Shown: positions 36,403 through 43,948 of the stretch, in pieces
Layout: every line of letters begins with the position of its first letter
Numbering within the stretch: the stretch's first letter is position 1
Assembly (NCBI RefSeq): GCF_005943945.1
Contig: NZ_CP040710.1
Location: forward strand, 1,189,001-1,253,000
Length of the DNA stretch: 64,000 nt
Origin: Aggregatimonas sangjinii
GTDB lineage: Bacteria > Bacteroidota > Bacteroidia > Flavobacteriales > Flavobacteriaceae
Direction: 5' to 3'
The notes under the pieces: generated by a model
What the model was told of the DNA's origin: nothing
The model's database searches: none
Seen by the model: only the letters and a program-made list of their open reading frames with translations
Made by a program: the position numbers and the translations under genes

Positions 36403-37227
36403 ATGAAACGATTATTGACACTATTGCTAGTCGTAGCCTTCGGGATACCGATGAACGCCCAAGAAATCGGTCTGCAACTGTATAGCCTTCGGAATCAATT
36501 GAAGTCCGATGTTCCTGGTACACTACAACTCATCAATGATTGGGGCATTCGCTATATCGAGGGAGGGGATACGTATGGATTACCTATGGTCGAATTTCAA
36601 GCGCTGCTCACGAAGAACAATCTTGATGTGGTCAGTGTAGGGGCCGGTTATGACGATTTGAAGAACGGTGAAATCGATAAGATTATCGCGAACGCCAAAG
36701 CCTTCGGGGCAAAATATGTCATGTGTGCATGGATCTCCCACGAAGGAAATAATTTCGATATCGCGAAGACCAAAGAGGCGACGAGGGTTTTTAATGCCGC
36801 GGGAAAGAAGTTAAAGGAAGCCGGGATTACACTTGCCTACCACGCCCATGGTTATGAATTTCGACCGTATAAAGAAGGTACCTTATTCGACTATATGGCG
36901 CAAAATGCCGAGCACTTCGATTTTGAAATGGATGTATACTGGGTACAACACGGTGGCGCGGACCCCCTAAGCTTATTGAATACCTATCCGGACAAATTTG
37001 TGTTACTTCATCTAAAGGATATGGAGAAAGGCACGCCAAAAGACGATACCGGACATGCCGATGTAGAGACTAATGTAGTTTTGGGTACTGGGGAAGTAGA
37101 CATAGCCGGGGTGGTGAAACGCGCCAAAGAATTGGGAGTGGTCGAATACATGTTTATCGAAGACGAATGCTCCAAAGTCGTTGAACAAGTCCCACAAAGC
37201 CTTCAATACTTAAAAAGTTTGGAATAG
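36403..37227 (+). CDS. Secreted sugar phosphate isomerase/epimerase-like TIM-barrel protein (copy 2)
   Basis: 274 residues with signal MKRLLTLLLVVAFGIPMNAQ. It is a close paralogue of the preceding gene along its whole length (shared EIGLQLYSLRN, HGYEFRP, FDFEMDVYW, VETNVVLGTG, FIEDE). Differences cluster in YHPHGYE versus YHAHGYE and AHPGEDP versus QHGGADP, next to the presumed active site, so the two may act on different sugars or successive steps. 132 nt separate the two genes. A short tandem duplication is the likely origin. Confidence 0.88.
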   Translation: MKRLLTLLLVVAFGIPMNAQEIGLQLYSLRNQLKSDVPGTLQLINDWGIRYIEGGDTYGLPMVEFQALLTKNNLDVVSVGAGYDDLKNGEIDKIIANAKAFGAKYVMCAWISHEGNNFDIAKTKEATRVFNAAGKKLKEAGITLAYHAHGYEFRPYKEGTLFDYMAQNAEHFDFEMDVYWVQHGGADPLSLLNTYPDKFVLLHLKDMEKGTPKDDTGHADVETNVVLGTGEVDIAGVVKRAKELGVVEYMFIEDECSKVVEQVPQSLQYLKSLE

Positions 37228-37363
37228 GATAAAAGAATACGGGAAGTCTAAAGCAGTGGATAACGCGCGCAACTACTACATCGCTCAAAGAGATGGTTTG
37301 GATATCAATTTTCGCCAAAGTGTGAACCTCCATGCGGACTTGGCTAAAGGGCGCCCAAATGGC

Positions 37364-38272
37364 CTATTGTTTAAATACTTTCACCCAGTCGACGATCATA
37401 TAGGTACTATCTGGAATATCATTGACATCAAGATTTTGACCATTAAAGAAATTACCGCCAACGGCAAGATTCAATACGATTTTTTGGCTTTTGTCGAACA
37501 TATCATCGACATATTGAAATTCGGCTGTGGAAAAGGTATTAATTGGGGTGCCATCTAAAGAAATTACCAAGGTATTTTCTGACCATTCCAATTCATAAAC
37601 ATGAAATTCATTCGTCAGGTCTACACCTGTATCAAGTGTAAAAGTGGTTTGGGAAGAATCTGTTAATGGCATGCTGGCCTCGACCCCATAAAAATAATTG
37701 GCAACATACTCGTTGACCTTGTTTCCCCGAAATTCGATAATATCGATTTCTCCCTGAGTAGGCCACGGATCCCCATAGCTCCAGAAGGCCGGCCATAGAC
37801 CCGCACCAGCAGGTAATTTTATCCTTGCCGCAATGCGCAAAACGCCTCCCTCAAGAGCAGGACTGAACAACTGCTTTGTCTCTACGCGACCACTGGTAAA
37901 ATTGAAGGATTTTACTGTGGCATCAAAAGGGGTTGTTACACCTGTTTCCGTTTCTCGCTTTTGCCGCACAAAAAGATAACCGTCGTCTACGGTGAGATTA
38001 TCCTCTTGGTAAAATTGAAGTTCATTATTGAAGGCACCGCCGTTCCAAATATTCCAATCAGATAGATTATCGTCAAAATCATCTTCCCACAATAATTCCC
38101 AGCCCTCGGTATTCGTTGCCGTAAAATCAAATCCGGTATCCTCTACTTCCGGCAATACGTCCGTTTGCGAATCGGTTTCCGGACCATCGGTAGGTTGAGT
38201 CGTATTTCCGTTATCGGTATTGGAACATGAAAGGCTGAACAATGTCAATAGCACTAAAATTAAATTTTGCAT
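37364..38272 (-). CDS. GH16 family glycoside hydrolase, lipoprotein
   Basis: 302 residues. A lipobox (LFSLSC, Cys16) is followed by an acidic Thr/Asp-rich linker (17-50) and the GH16 beta-jelly roll. The catalytic ExDxxE reads GEIDIIE, giving Glu175, Asp177 and Glu180, with AGLWPAFWSYGD before it as in laminarinases. The motif lacks the beta-bulge residue pattern I would expect of carrageenases, so an endo-beta-1,3-glucanase or -galactanase is more likely than a kappa-carrageenase. Third gene of a minus-strand set after GH130 and a sulfatase. Confidence 0.9.
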   Translation of the reverse strand: MQNLILVLLTLFSLSCSNTDNGNTTQPTDGPETDSQTDVLPEVEDTGFDFTATNTEGWELLWEDDFDDNLSDWNIWNGGAFNNELQFYQEDNLTVDDGYLFVRQKRETETGVTTPFDATVKSFNFTSGRVETKQLFSPALEGGVLRIAARIKLPAGAGLWPAFWSYGDPWPTQGEIDIIEFRGNKVNEYVANYFYGVEASMPLTDSSQTTFTLDTGVDLTNEFHVYELEWSENTLVISLDGTPINTFSTAEFQYVDDMFDKSQKIVLNLAVGGNFFNGQNLDVNDIPDSTYMIVDWVKVFKQ

Positions 38273-38317
38273 AGCATTTTGTTTATGAACTCAAGTTAAG
38301 CAAATCCAAATTATTCT

Positions 38318-40105
38318 TTAATCAACTCGCTTAAAAAAAAGAAGTCGAACATCAATACCGTCCTTCTCCGGCAAGTACCTCGTTTTCAATACAAGTGGGC
38401 GTCTTCCTTTTCTAAGATATAAAGTTCCCAATATTTTGGGTTTAAAATTCTTAACGTAGGATTCGATTCTAGGTACACGGTCATTTTCCATACCAGTCAA
38501 TGTTGGGTCATGAGCCGTCATTATGCGTGTCATCATTAAATTTTTGCCGTGACTTAATTCTACTGCCATGCCCTGGCTGCCTTCGGGCATGGTGTAGAGA
38601 ATACTTACCTCGTATTTTCCATCCGCCATTACTTCAACATCCCAGCTAATGGAATCGGTTACGCTGATCCAATTCGTAAAAAAAGTATCGTTGGGGTACC
38701 TATTGCTCCGCTTGATATTTCCATGGGGAATGCCGTCCCTCGCAGGTATCTGGGTGTATTCATGGTCGGGATGCCCTAAAGTAAAAGGCCTATCGCCTTT
38801 GACCACCAAATCGGCTTTGACATCTGCCAGCCAGTCGGACTTTATTTTTTTCAAGGAATCCCTCATTTTCGGGTGGCGGGTGGCGATATCCGTTGTTTGA
38901 CCCCTGTCTTTGGTGATATCGTATAGGCGATCTTGGGCATCCAAGCGATAGTTTTGGGAGCGGACGCTTGTCTTACCGTTCCAATGATTGAATACGAATT
39001 CGGAATCCCACTTGTTTTCCTCCTCCGATACTAACAATGGTTTTAGGCTTTTTCCGTCCAAGGGTTTTTGCGTTTCAAGGGGTATGCCGGCCAAATCTGC
39101 CAAGGTAGGTAGTAGATCTACACTACTGGCAATAGGTATACGTCTCGTACCGGCTGGTAGCACGTCCTTCCATTGGATAAAAAACGGACTGCGAACTCCG
39201 CCCTCATCGGTACTTCCTTTTCTTCCTCTCATACCGCCGTTCCAGCGCCAACTGTTCGGGCCATTATCGGACATAAATAGTACTATGGTATTCTCTTCGA
39301 GACCAAGCGCTCGTATTTTTTCCATAATCCTGCCCACGTTCCCGTCTATATTTTCTACCATTGCCAAGGCGGCCTTAGTAAATTCCGGTTCTTCGTCACC
39401 AACTCCGGTATACTTCTTGGTCAATTCTTTGTTTTTGAACTTCTCCCAATAAATGTCAGGCACCTGCATCGGACTATGTGGCGTATTGAAGGGCAGGTAG
39501 AGGAAGAAAGGTTCGCTTTTGTGCTTCTCGATAAAGTGGATTCCTCTATTGGTAAGGTCATCGGTTAGAAAACCGTCTCCTCTGACCAAAAGGCCGTTAT
39601 GTTCCAAAATAGGGCTGAAATAATTGCCCCAATGCCCTGAAGCGAATCCATAAAAATCATCAAAACCTCTGGTGTTCGGATGGTAGGGAGGTTGCATACC
39701 GTTATGCCATTTGCCAAAAGCCGCGGTATGATAGCCATTGGCCTTGAAAACTTCGGCGATGGTAGTCTCTCCGAGATTCATTCGTTCGCCACCGGCCGAG
39801 GTCGCATAAACACCCAATCTGGAGGCATAGCGCCCAGTCAGTATTTCCGCTCTGGTAGGCGAGCAAACAGGCTGTACATAAAAATTTTCCAAGGTAACGC
39901 CGTTCTCGGCGATAGCATCGATGTTGGGCGTGTTGAGATTGGAATTGCCATTAATACTCAGGTCACCCCAGCCCTGATCGTCGCTCATGATCAGGATGAC
40001 GTTCGGTTTTTGGGTTTCGGATGTCAACGCTGTATTAGAGGTATTCTCCTTACAAGAAATAAGCAGCACTAACAAGCCAATGGAAAGACTAAAGGATATC
40101 CGCAT
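38318..40105 (-). CDS. Family S1 sulfatase, lipoprotein, with C-terminal beta domain
   Basis: 595 residues. Signal with lipobox (LLVLLISC, Cys18), then the S1 alkaline-phosphatase fold. The formylglycine site is CSPTR with Cys81; metal ligands include SDDQG and SDNG. KWHNG is the family's KWH motif. After about residue 480 there is an additional domain (WDVEVMADGKYEVSILYT to the end) that looks like a beta-sandwich carbohydrate-binding module. A cysteine-type sulfatase needs an anaerobic or aerobic maturase encoded elsewhere. Lies 21 nt after GH130. Confidence 0.93.
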   Translation of the reverse strand: MRISFSLSIGLLVLLISCKENTSNTALTSETQKPNVILIMSDDQGWGDLSINGNSNLNTPNIDAIAENGVTLENFYVQPVCSPTRAEILTGRYASRLGVYATSAGGERMNLGETTIAEVFKANGYHTAAFGKWHNGMQPPYHPNTRGFDDFYGFASGHWGNYFSPILEHNGLLVRGDGFLTDDLTNRGIHFIEKHKSEPFFLYLPFNTPHSPMQVPDIYWEKFKNKELTKKYTGVGDEEPEFTKAALAMVENIDGNVGRIMEKIRALGLEENTIVLFMSDNGPNSWRWNGGMRGRKGSTDEGGVRSPFFIQWKDVLPAGTRRIPIASSVDLLPTLADLAGIPLETQKPLDGKSLKPLLVSEEENKWDSEFVFNHWNGKTSVRSQNYRLDAQDRLYDITKDRGQTTDIATRHPKMRDSLKKIKSDWLADVKADLVVKGDRPFTLGHPDHEYTQIPARDGIPHGNIKRSNRYPNDTFFTNWISVTDSISWDVEVMADGKYEVSILYTMPEGSQGMAVELSHGKNLMMTRIMTAHDPTLTGMENDRVPRIESYVKNFKPKILGTLYLRKGRRPLVLKTRYLPEKDGIDVRLLFFKRVD

Positions 40106-40126
40106 AAAAACTGATTATAGTACAAA

Positions 40127-41257
40127 TTACTCTTTTATCGCCAATCCGACCATCGAATCCGCCGTACCATAGTACAAGAACCATTTATTCTTAAAATGGA
40201 CCAAGCCTTCGATAAAGGTGGTACCTGCTTTGTATTGTCCACTTACCTCATGCGGTAAGCTAGGACAGATAAATGGGGTTTCCATACGGGCAAGTAACTT
40301 TGCAGGGTCGTTTTTATCAAAGAGTACTTGACCTCCACAATAGGTGCCATCGGGATATTCGGTAGTCGCACCTTTTCCGTTCAGGTTTTTTCCGTTGTAC
40401 AACAATAGGATTCCGTTTTTGGTAAATAGGGCTGGTGGTCCAGGTTCGGTCAAGTGGCTGTCGAATTGGTTGAGTGTGGGTGTAAAGACATGTAATAGCT
40501 CCCTCTGGGCATCTAAAAGCGGCGTCCAATCTATACCGTTTTCAGACGTGGCGAGATTTATGAAAAGTTCGCCCCAATACATATGGTATTTTCCGTTGAT
40601 TTTTTTGGCCTTCAGCCTTCCATCGACCAGTTCGGTAACCACCGATCCCGACTTGCTCCACACATCCAAGAACTTCCCATCATGGGCTTTTTGAAAAACG
40701 GGTCCGTGCTTGGTCCAGTTTCTTAAGTCTTTTGATGTGGCCGAAGAAAGCCTGGCGACGTCATTGTTCCAGCTGGTATAATGCATGATATAGGTACCGT
40801 CAGGAGTTTCAACGACCCTCGGATCTTCCACACCACCTGGATAATCCCATTTTTGAAATTCGTCATCCGCGGGATAGAAAACTGGAGCTGCATATTTGGT
40901 GAAGCGAATGCCATCTGCGCTGTAGGCCAACCCGATGCGCGAAGTTCGTTGACCTAAAATGGCCTTGGGGTTGTCTTCGGCCCGAAATAGCATAAATACC
41001 GTATCGTTGCGGACTATTGCCCCAGGATTAAAGACATCGGCCTTCTGCCATTGCACTTCTTTATTCGTGATGGGATCGGTAAATACGAAACTGGAATCCG
41101 CCTTCATAATGGGGTTGATATCGGTTTTTTCAAAGCCTAACATCCATTTGGCGGCGGAATTTTTTGGTTCAGCTTCTGTTTTTGATGGCTGTTGTTTGCA
41201 GGCGGATAAGCATCCTATTAAAAAAAAAGCGATAAGCAACTTGTTGGTGATTTTCAT
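40127..41257 (-). CDS. GH130-family glycosidase/phosphorylase, lipoprotein
   Basis: 376 residues from the ATG at 41257, chosen because it opens a lipoprotein signal (IAFFLIGCLSAC, Cys20). A longer frame to 41338 would add a non-signal extension. Five-bladed propeller features of GH130: DVFNPGAIVRNDTVFMLFRAED, GGVEDPRVV with the conserved Glu-Asp-Pro-Arg, EPGPPALFTKNGILLLYNGK and YYGTADSMVGLA. GH130 members act on beta-mannosides as phosphorylases or hydrolases. Being exported, hydrolysis is more likely, since phosphate is scarce outside. First gene of a three-gene set with sulfatase and GH16. Confidence 0.85.
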   Translation of the reverse strand: MKITNKLLIAFFLIGCLSACKQQPSKTEAEPKNSAAKWMLGFEKTDINPIMKADSSFVFTDPITNKEVQWQKADVFNPGAIVRNDTVFMLFRAEDNPKAILGQRTSRIGLAYSADGIRFTKYAAPVFYPADDEFQKWDYPGGVEDPRVVETPDGTYIMHYTSWNNDVARLSSATSKDLRNWTKHGPVFQKAHDGKFLDVWSKSGSVVTELVDGRLKAKKINGKYHMYWGELFINLATSENGIDWTPLLDAQRELLHVFTPTLNQFDSHLTEPGPPALFTKNGILLLYNGKNLNGKGATTEYPDGTYCGGQVLFDKNDPAKLLARMETPFICPSLPHEVSGQYKAGTTFIEGLVHFKNKWFLYYGTADSMVGLAIKE

Positions 41258-41566
41258 AGTGTTTCGATCTGGAATGGAGTTCTTAAAAGTAGGTAATAAT
41301 AAAGTGATTTTACTAAAATGGATATGCATATAGGTCACCTTTGCATACTAGCTAAATGGGTTTTCCTTTTCATTCGAGCCGGTAGCTGCTAGAAAGCCAA
41401 TAGAACTTGGGAACTTGAATTCATCCGAACCAAAAATATGAGTATCTTCCTAGCGTAATTTGTAGGGCTCGGTATACTTCTAAAATCATCTATACGATTA
41501 GTGCCCAATACTGCAAAGCCCTAGCTGCCGTCGGGTTAATGATGGCGGACCAATGAACTAGTTAGA
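41258..41566. other. Divergent intergenic region between GH130 and VanX-like genes
   Basis: About 310 nt holding the promoters of both directions. A TACTTTTA element on the minus strand (41284-41291) could be the -7 box of the GH130 operon, but no matching TTG is at the right distance. Nothing else recognised. Confidence 0.35.
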
Positions 41567-42292
41567 ATGAAAAATAGTTTTTTAATCGTATTGTTAGGTC
41601 TCGTTATAATCTCCTGCAAAGAAGATGCTTCCCATAGGGGGGATGGGGATACGCAACAGAAGGAAGCGGTCGAAATCAAGGACACCATAAACGATATTTC
41701 TATTGGTGCGAAAGAGTCCTATCCCACGCTTGAAAATATGGCGGACTCCACTTTTATACGATTGGCCGATTATAGTGGGGATTTTGCCTATGACATGCGC
41801 TATGCCACGGAGAATAACTTCTTAAAAGCCCAGGTATATGATTGTGCCGAGTGCTATACCCGGGTGAAGACGGCCAAAGCACTTATCGCCGCGAATGACG
41901 ACTTTAAGAAAGCTGGTGTGCGCATCCGATTTTTTGATTGTTACCGTCCCAATTCGGTACAGTATAAGATGTGGAAAATAGTTCCGAACCCCCAATACGT
42001 CGCCAATCCCGTAAAAGGCTCTATTCACAACAAAGGCGGGGCAGTGGATATTACTTTGGAAACCTTGGATGGCGAAGTACTGGACATGGGTACCGATTTT
42101 GATTTCTTCGGGAAGCGAGCGTACCACGACATGACCGATTTGCCCCAAAATATTCTGGATAATCGGAAGCTGCTCAAAGAAACTATGGAAAAACACGGGT
42201 TTTGGTCCATACGTACCGAATGGTGGCATTATAACCTATCCTCGGCATCCAAGGATCCCATCGCCGATTTTAAATGGGAATGTGAACACTAA
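41567..42292 (+). CDS. VanX/DdpX-type D-alanyl-D-alanine dipeptidase, lipoprotein
   Basis: 241 residues. Lipobox LGLVIISC (Cys17) and a short linker to about 55 precede the peptidase M15D domain. Zinc ligands are His154 and Asp161 (SIHNKGGAVDI) and His221 (EWWH), with catalytic Glu218 and the Arg of CYRP at 127. The family cleaves D-Ala-D-Ala. As a periplasmic lipoprotein in a bacterium without vancomycin genes, this is more likely for recycling peptidoglycan peptides than for resistance. It is 11 nt upstream of the esterase-like gene. Confidence 0.9.
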   Translation: MKNSFLIVLLGLVIISCKEDASHRGDGDTQQKEAVEIKDTINDISIGAKESYPTLENMADSTFIRLADYSGDFAYDMRYATENNFLKAQVYDCAECYTRVKTAKALIAANDDFKKAGVRIRFFDCYRPNSVQYKMWKIVPNPQYVANPVKGSIHNKGGAVDITLETLDGEVLDMGTDFDFFGKRAYHDMTDLPQNILDNRKLLKETMEKHGFWSIRTEWWHYNLSSASKDPIADFKWECEH

Positions 42293-42303
42293 AATTAAGG
42301 AAG

Positions 42304-43215
42304 ATGAAACTTTTAAAACTAGTGGTGCTCTTTGCCTGTATAGGTCAATTGTCGGCGCAGGACACCATTATTCCCCTTTGGCCAAAAGACAAAATTCCCA
42401 ATCGAATAGCATCCGACGAATTGGAAGAACACAAGAGAAATGGTATTCTTCGCATTAGTAAGGTGCAGGAACCTACCCTCGAAGTATATCTTCCCGCGCA
42501 AAAAAATGCTACGGGTCAGGCGATGCTTATATTTCCTGGAGGCGGTTATGGCATATTGGCGTACGATTGGGAAGGGACCGATATTGCTAAATTTTTAAAT
42601 GGAAAGGGCATTGCCGGAATCGTGGTTAAGTACCGGCTACCTTCCTCGATATCGCAAACCGATAAGCATTTGGTTCCGCTTATCGATGCGCAGCGTGCTA
42701 TACGCATGGTTCGGGCAAAAGCGGAAGCGTTTCACGTAGACCCGGCTAAAATCGGAATTATCGGTTTTTCGGCAGGGGGCCACTTAGCTTCTACCTTGGG
42801 TACGCGTTTTGGCGAAGAGGTCTACGAACCTCTGGATGCAATCGATCAGGAAAGCGCGCGTCCCGATTTTATGGCTTTGGGCTATCCGGTCATTACCTTT
42901 GGCGAAGCCACCCACAAAGGTTCTAAAACCAATTTGATAGGGGAAGACCCGGCCCCGGAATTGGCATCCCATTTTTCCAATGAAAAGCAGGTGACCGAAA
43001 ATACCCCACCTACTTTCTTGTTTCATGCAACGGATGACGAGGCGGTCCCAGTCGAGAATAGTTTGTTGTTTTATCAATCGTTAAAAGGCAAGGGGGTTTC
43101 CGCAACCATGCATATCTATCCAAAAGGAGGTCACGGATTTTCCTTGGCCAGAAAAGACCCGCATCTTATGGGTTGGACGGAGCGTTTGTTCGAATGGATG
43201 GAAAGTCTAAAATAG
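42304..43215 (+). CDS. Secreted alpha/beta hydrolase (acetyl-xylan esterase-like)
   Basis: 303 residues. Signal MKLLKLVVLFACIGQLSAQ, then an alpha/beta-hydrolase domain of the BD-FAE / acetyl-esterase type. The oxyanion-loop FPGGGYG is at 77-83, the nucleophile Ser156 in GFSAGGHLAS, the acid Asp245 in HATDDEAVP and the base His277 in KGGHGFS. Likely removes acetyl or other ester groups from glycans. Co-oriented with and 11 nt downstream of the dipeptidase gene, so both are in one unit. Confidence 0.9.
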   Translation: MKLLKLVVLFACIGQLSAQDTIIPLWPKDKIPNRIASDELEEHKRNGILRISKVQEPTLEVYLPAQKNATGQAMLIFPGGGYGILAYDWEGTDIAKFLNGKGIAGIVVKYRLPSSISQTDKHLVPLIDAQRAIRMVRAKAEAFHVDPAKIGIIGFSAGGHLASTLGTRFGEEVYEPLDAIDQESARPDFMALGYPVITFGEATHKGSKTNLIGEDPAPELASHFSNEKQVTENTPPTFLFHATDDEAVPVENSLLFYQSLKGKGVSATMHIYPKGGHGFSLARKDPHLMGWTERLFEWMESLK

Positions 43216-43311
43216 TTTCCGATTTTTTTACTGAAAAGATAGGCGTAAATCTATTCCACTTTTATATTTTTGCAGTCCTTTAAAATGTTTCGATTGCTCT
43301 TTCGGAAGTCG

Positions 43312-43597
43312 GATTTGTTTTAAGGGATATTTTAAGAAACTCCAACAGATTCGTTGGGTTAAGGTCTCTTTTAATAATTCGGGATGTAGCCCTTCGACTA
43401 CGCTCAGGATAAACTGCACTACAGTTGATTTTGGGTATTTTGAGAAACTACTTTAGATTCGTTACGTTAGCGTGACTATAATAATTTCGGGATGTAGCCC
43501 TTCGACTACGCTCAGGATAAACTGCACTACAGTTGATTTTGGGTATTTTTGAGAAACTACTTTAGATTCGTTACGTTAGCGTGTCTATAATAATTTC
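43312..43597 (+). repeat. Tandem about 108-bp repeats ending in a copy of the tRNA-Pro 5' end
   Basis: Units 43381-43488 and 43489-43597 are nearly identical (one single-base insertion and one substitution seen). A diverged partial unit occupies about 43312-43380. Each unit boundary is the sequence CGGGATGTAGC, the first 11 nt of the real tRNA at 43597. The dispersed motif CTTCGACTACGCTCAGGATAAACTGC lies inside each complete unit. Confidence 0.85.
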
Positions 43598-43670
43598 GGG
43601 ATGTAGCGCAGTCCGGTAGCGCACTCGGCTGGGGGTCGAGTGGTCGCAGGTTCAAATCCTGTCATCCCGA
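43597..43670 (+). tRNA. tRNA-Pro (anticodon GGG)
   Basis: 74 nt with a full cloverleaf. Acceptor CGGGATG pairs with CATCCCG (43663-43669). The D stem is GCGC/GCGC. The anticodon stem CTCGG/TCGAG encloses loop CTGGGGG, giving anticodon GGG. The T arm is GCAGG TTCAAAT CCTGT. The discriminator is A43670. CCA is not fully encoded (CCG follows). The anticodon reads CCC and CCU proline codons. Confidence 0.95.
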
Positions 43671-43672
43671 CC

Positions 43673-43796
43673 GAATGAAAAAGTGATACCGCCAGAGCGG
43701 TATCACTTTTTTTGTTTCCGAGCGCTTACCAAAACGTTGTTTTGGACGTTCTCGGAAACAAAAAAAGCTGGAAGCGGGAGCTTCGCTTTTTCATTC
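43673..43796. repeat. Nested inverted repeats downstream of tRNA-Pro
   Basis: An outer pair GAATGAAAAAG (43673-43683) / CTTTTTCATTC (43786-43796) encloses the tRNA terminator hairpin. It also encloses a 16-bp pair TTTTTTTGTTTCCGAG (43707-43722) / CTCGGAAACAAAAAAA (43751-43766) with an inner hairpin CCAAAAC-GTT-GTTTTGG (43729-43745), and a GAAGC-GGGA-GCTTC hairpin (43771-43784). Together these could fold into a branched structure on either strand. It also serves as the 3' border of the minus-strand PUL. Confidence 0.75.
43681..43713 (+). terminator. Terminator of tRNA-Pro
   Basis: A stem AAGTGATACCGC (43681-43692) and its complement (43697-43708) with a CAGA loop, then a run of seven Ts (43707-43713). 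It begins 11 nt after the tRNA. Confidence 0.88.
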
Positions 43797-43948
43797 ACCA
43801 AGAGGATTTATCGGGACTCCGTAAATCTAACTTTCCTGACCATTTAGTTTAATTTACCTCCTTATAAAAAGGGCAAGTCTTCAAAAACTGGGATGCCTTC
43901 ATATCCATCTGGGTGTTTTTAAAAACCGATGCTAGACAATTCTAGTTG

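Noticed and set aside
37256-37558. 100-codon plus-strand frame opposite the GH16 3' end
   Set aside because: It is largely antisense to the GH16 gene and has no domain content.
41258-41338. 27-codon N-terminal extension of the GH130 gene
   Set aside because: It would bury a well-formed lipoprotein signal inside the protein.
41567-42292. Vancomycin-resistance determinant
   Set aside because: The VanX-like protein has no vanH, vanA or regulator genes nearby and is a lipoprotein, so a resistance role is not supported.
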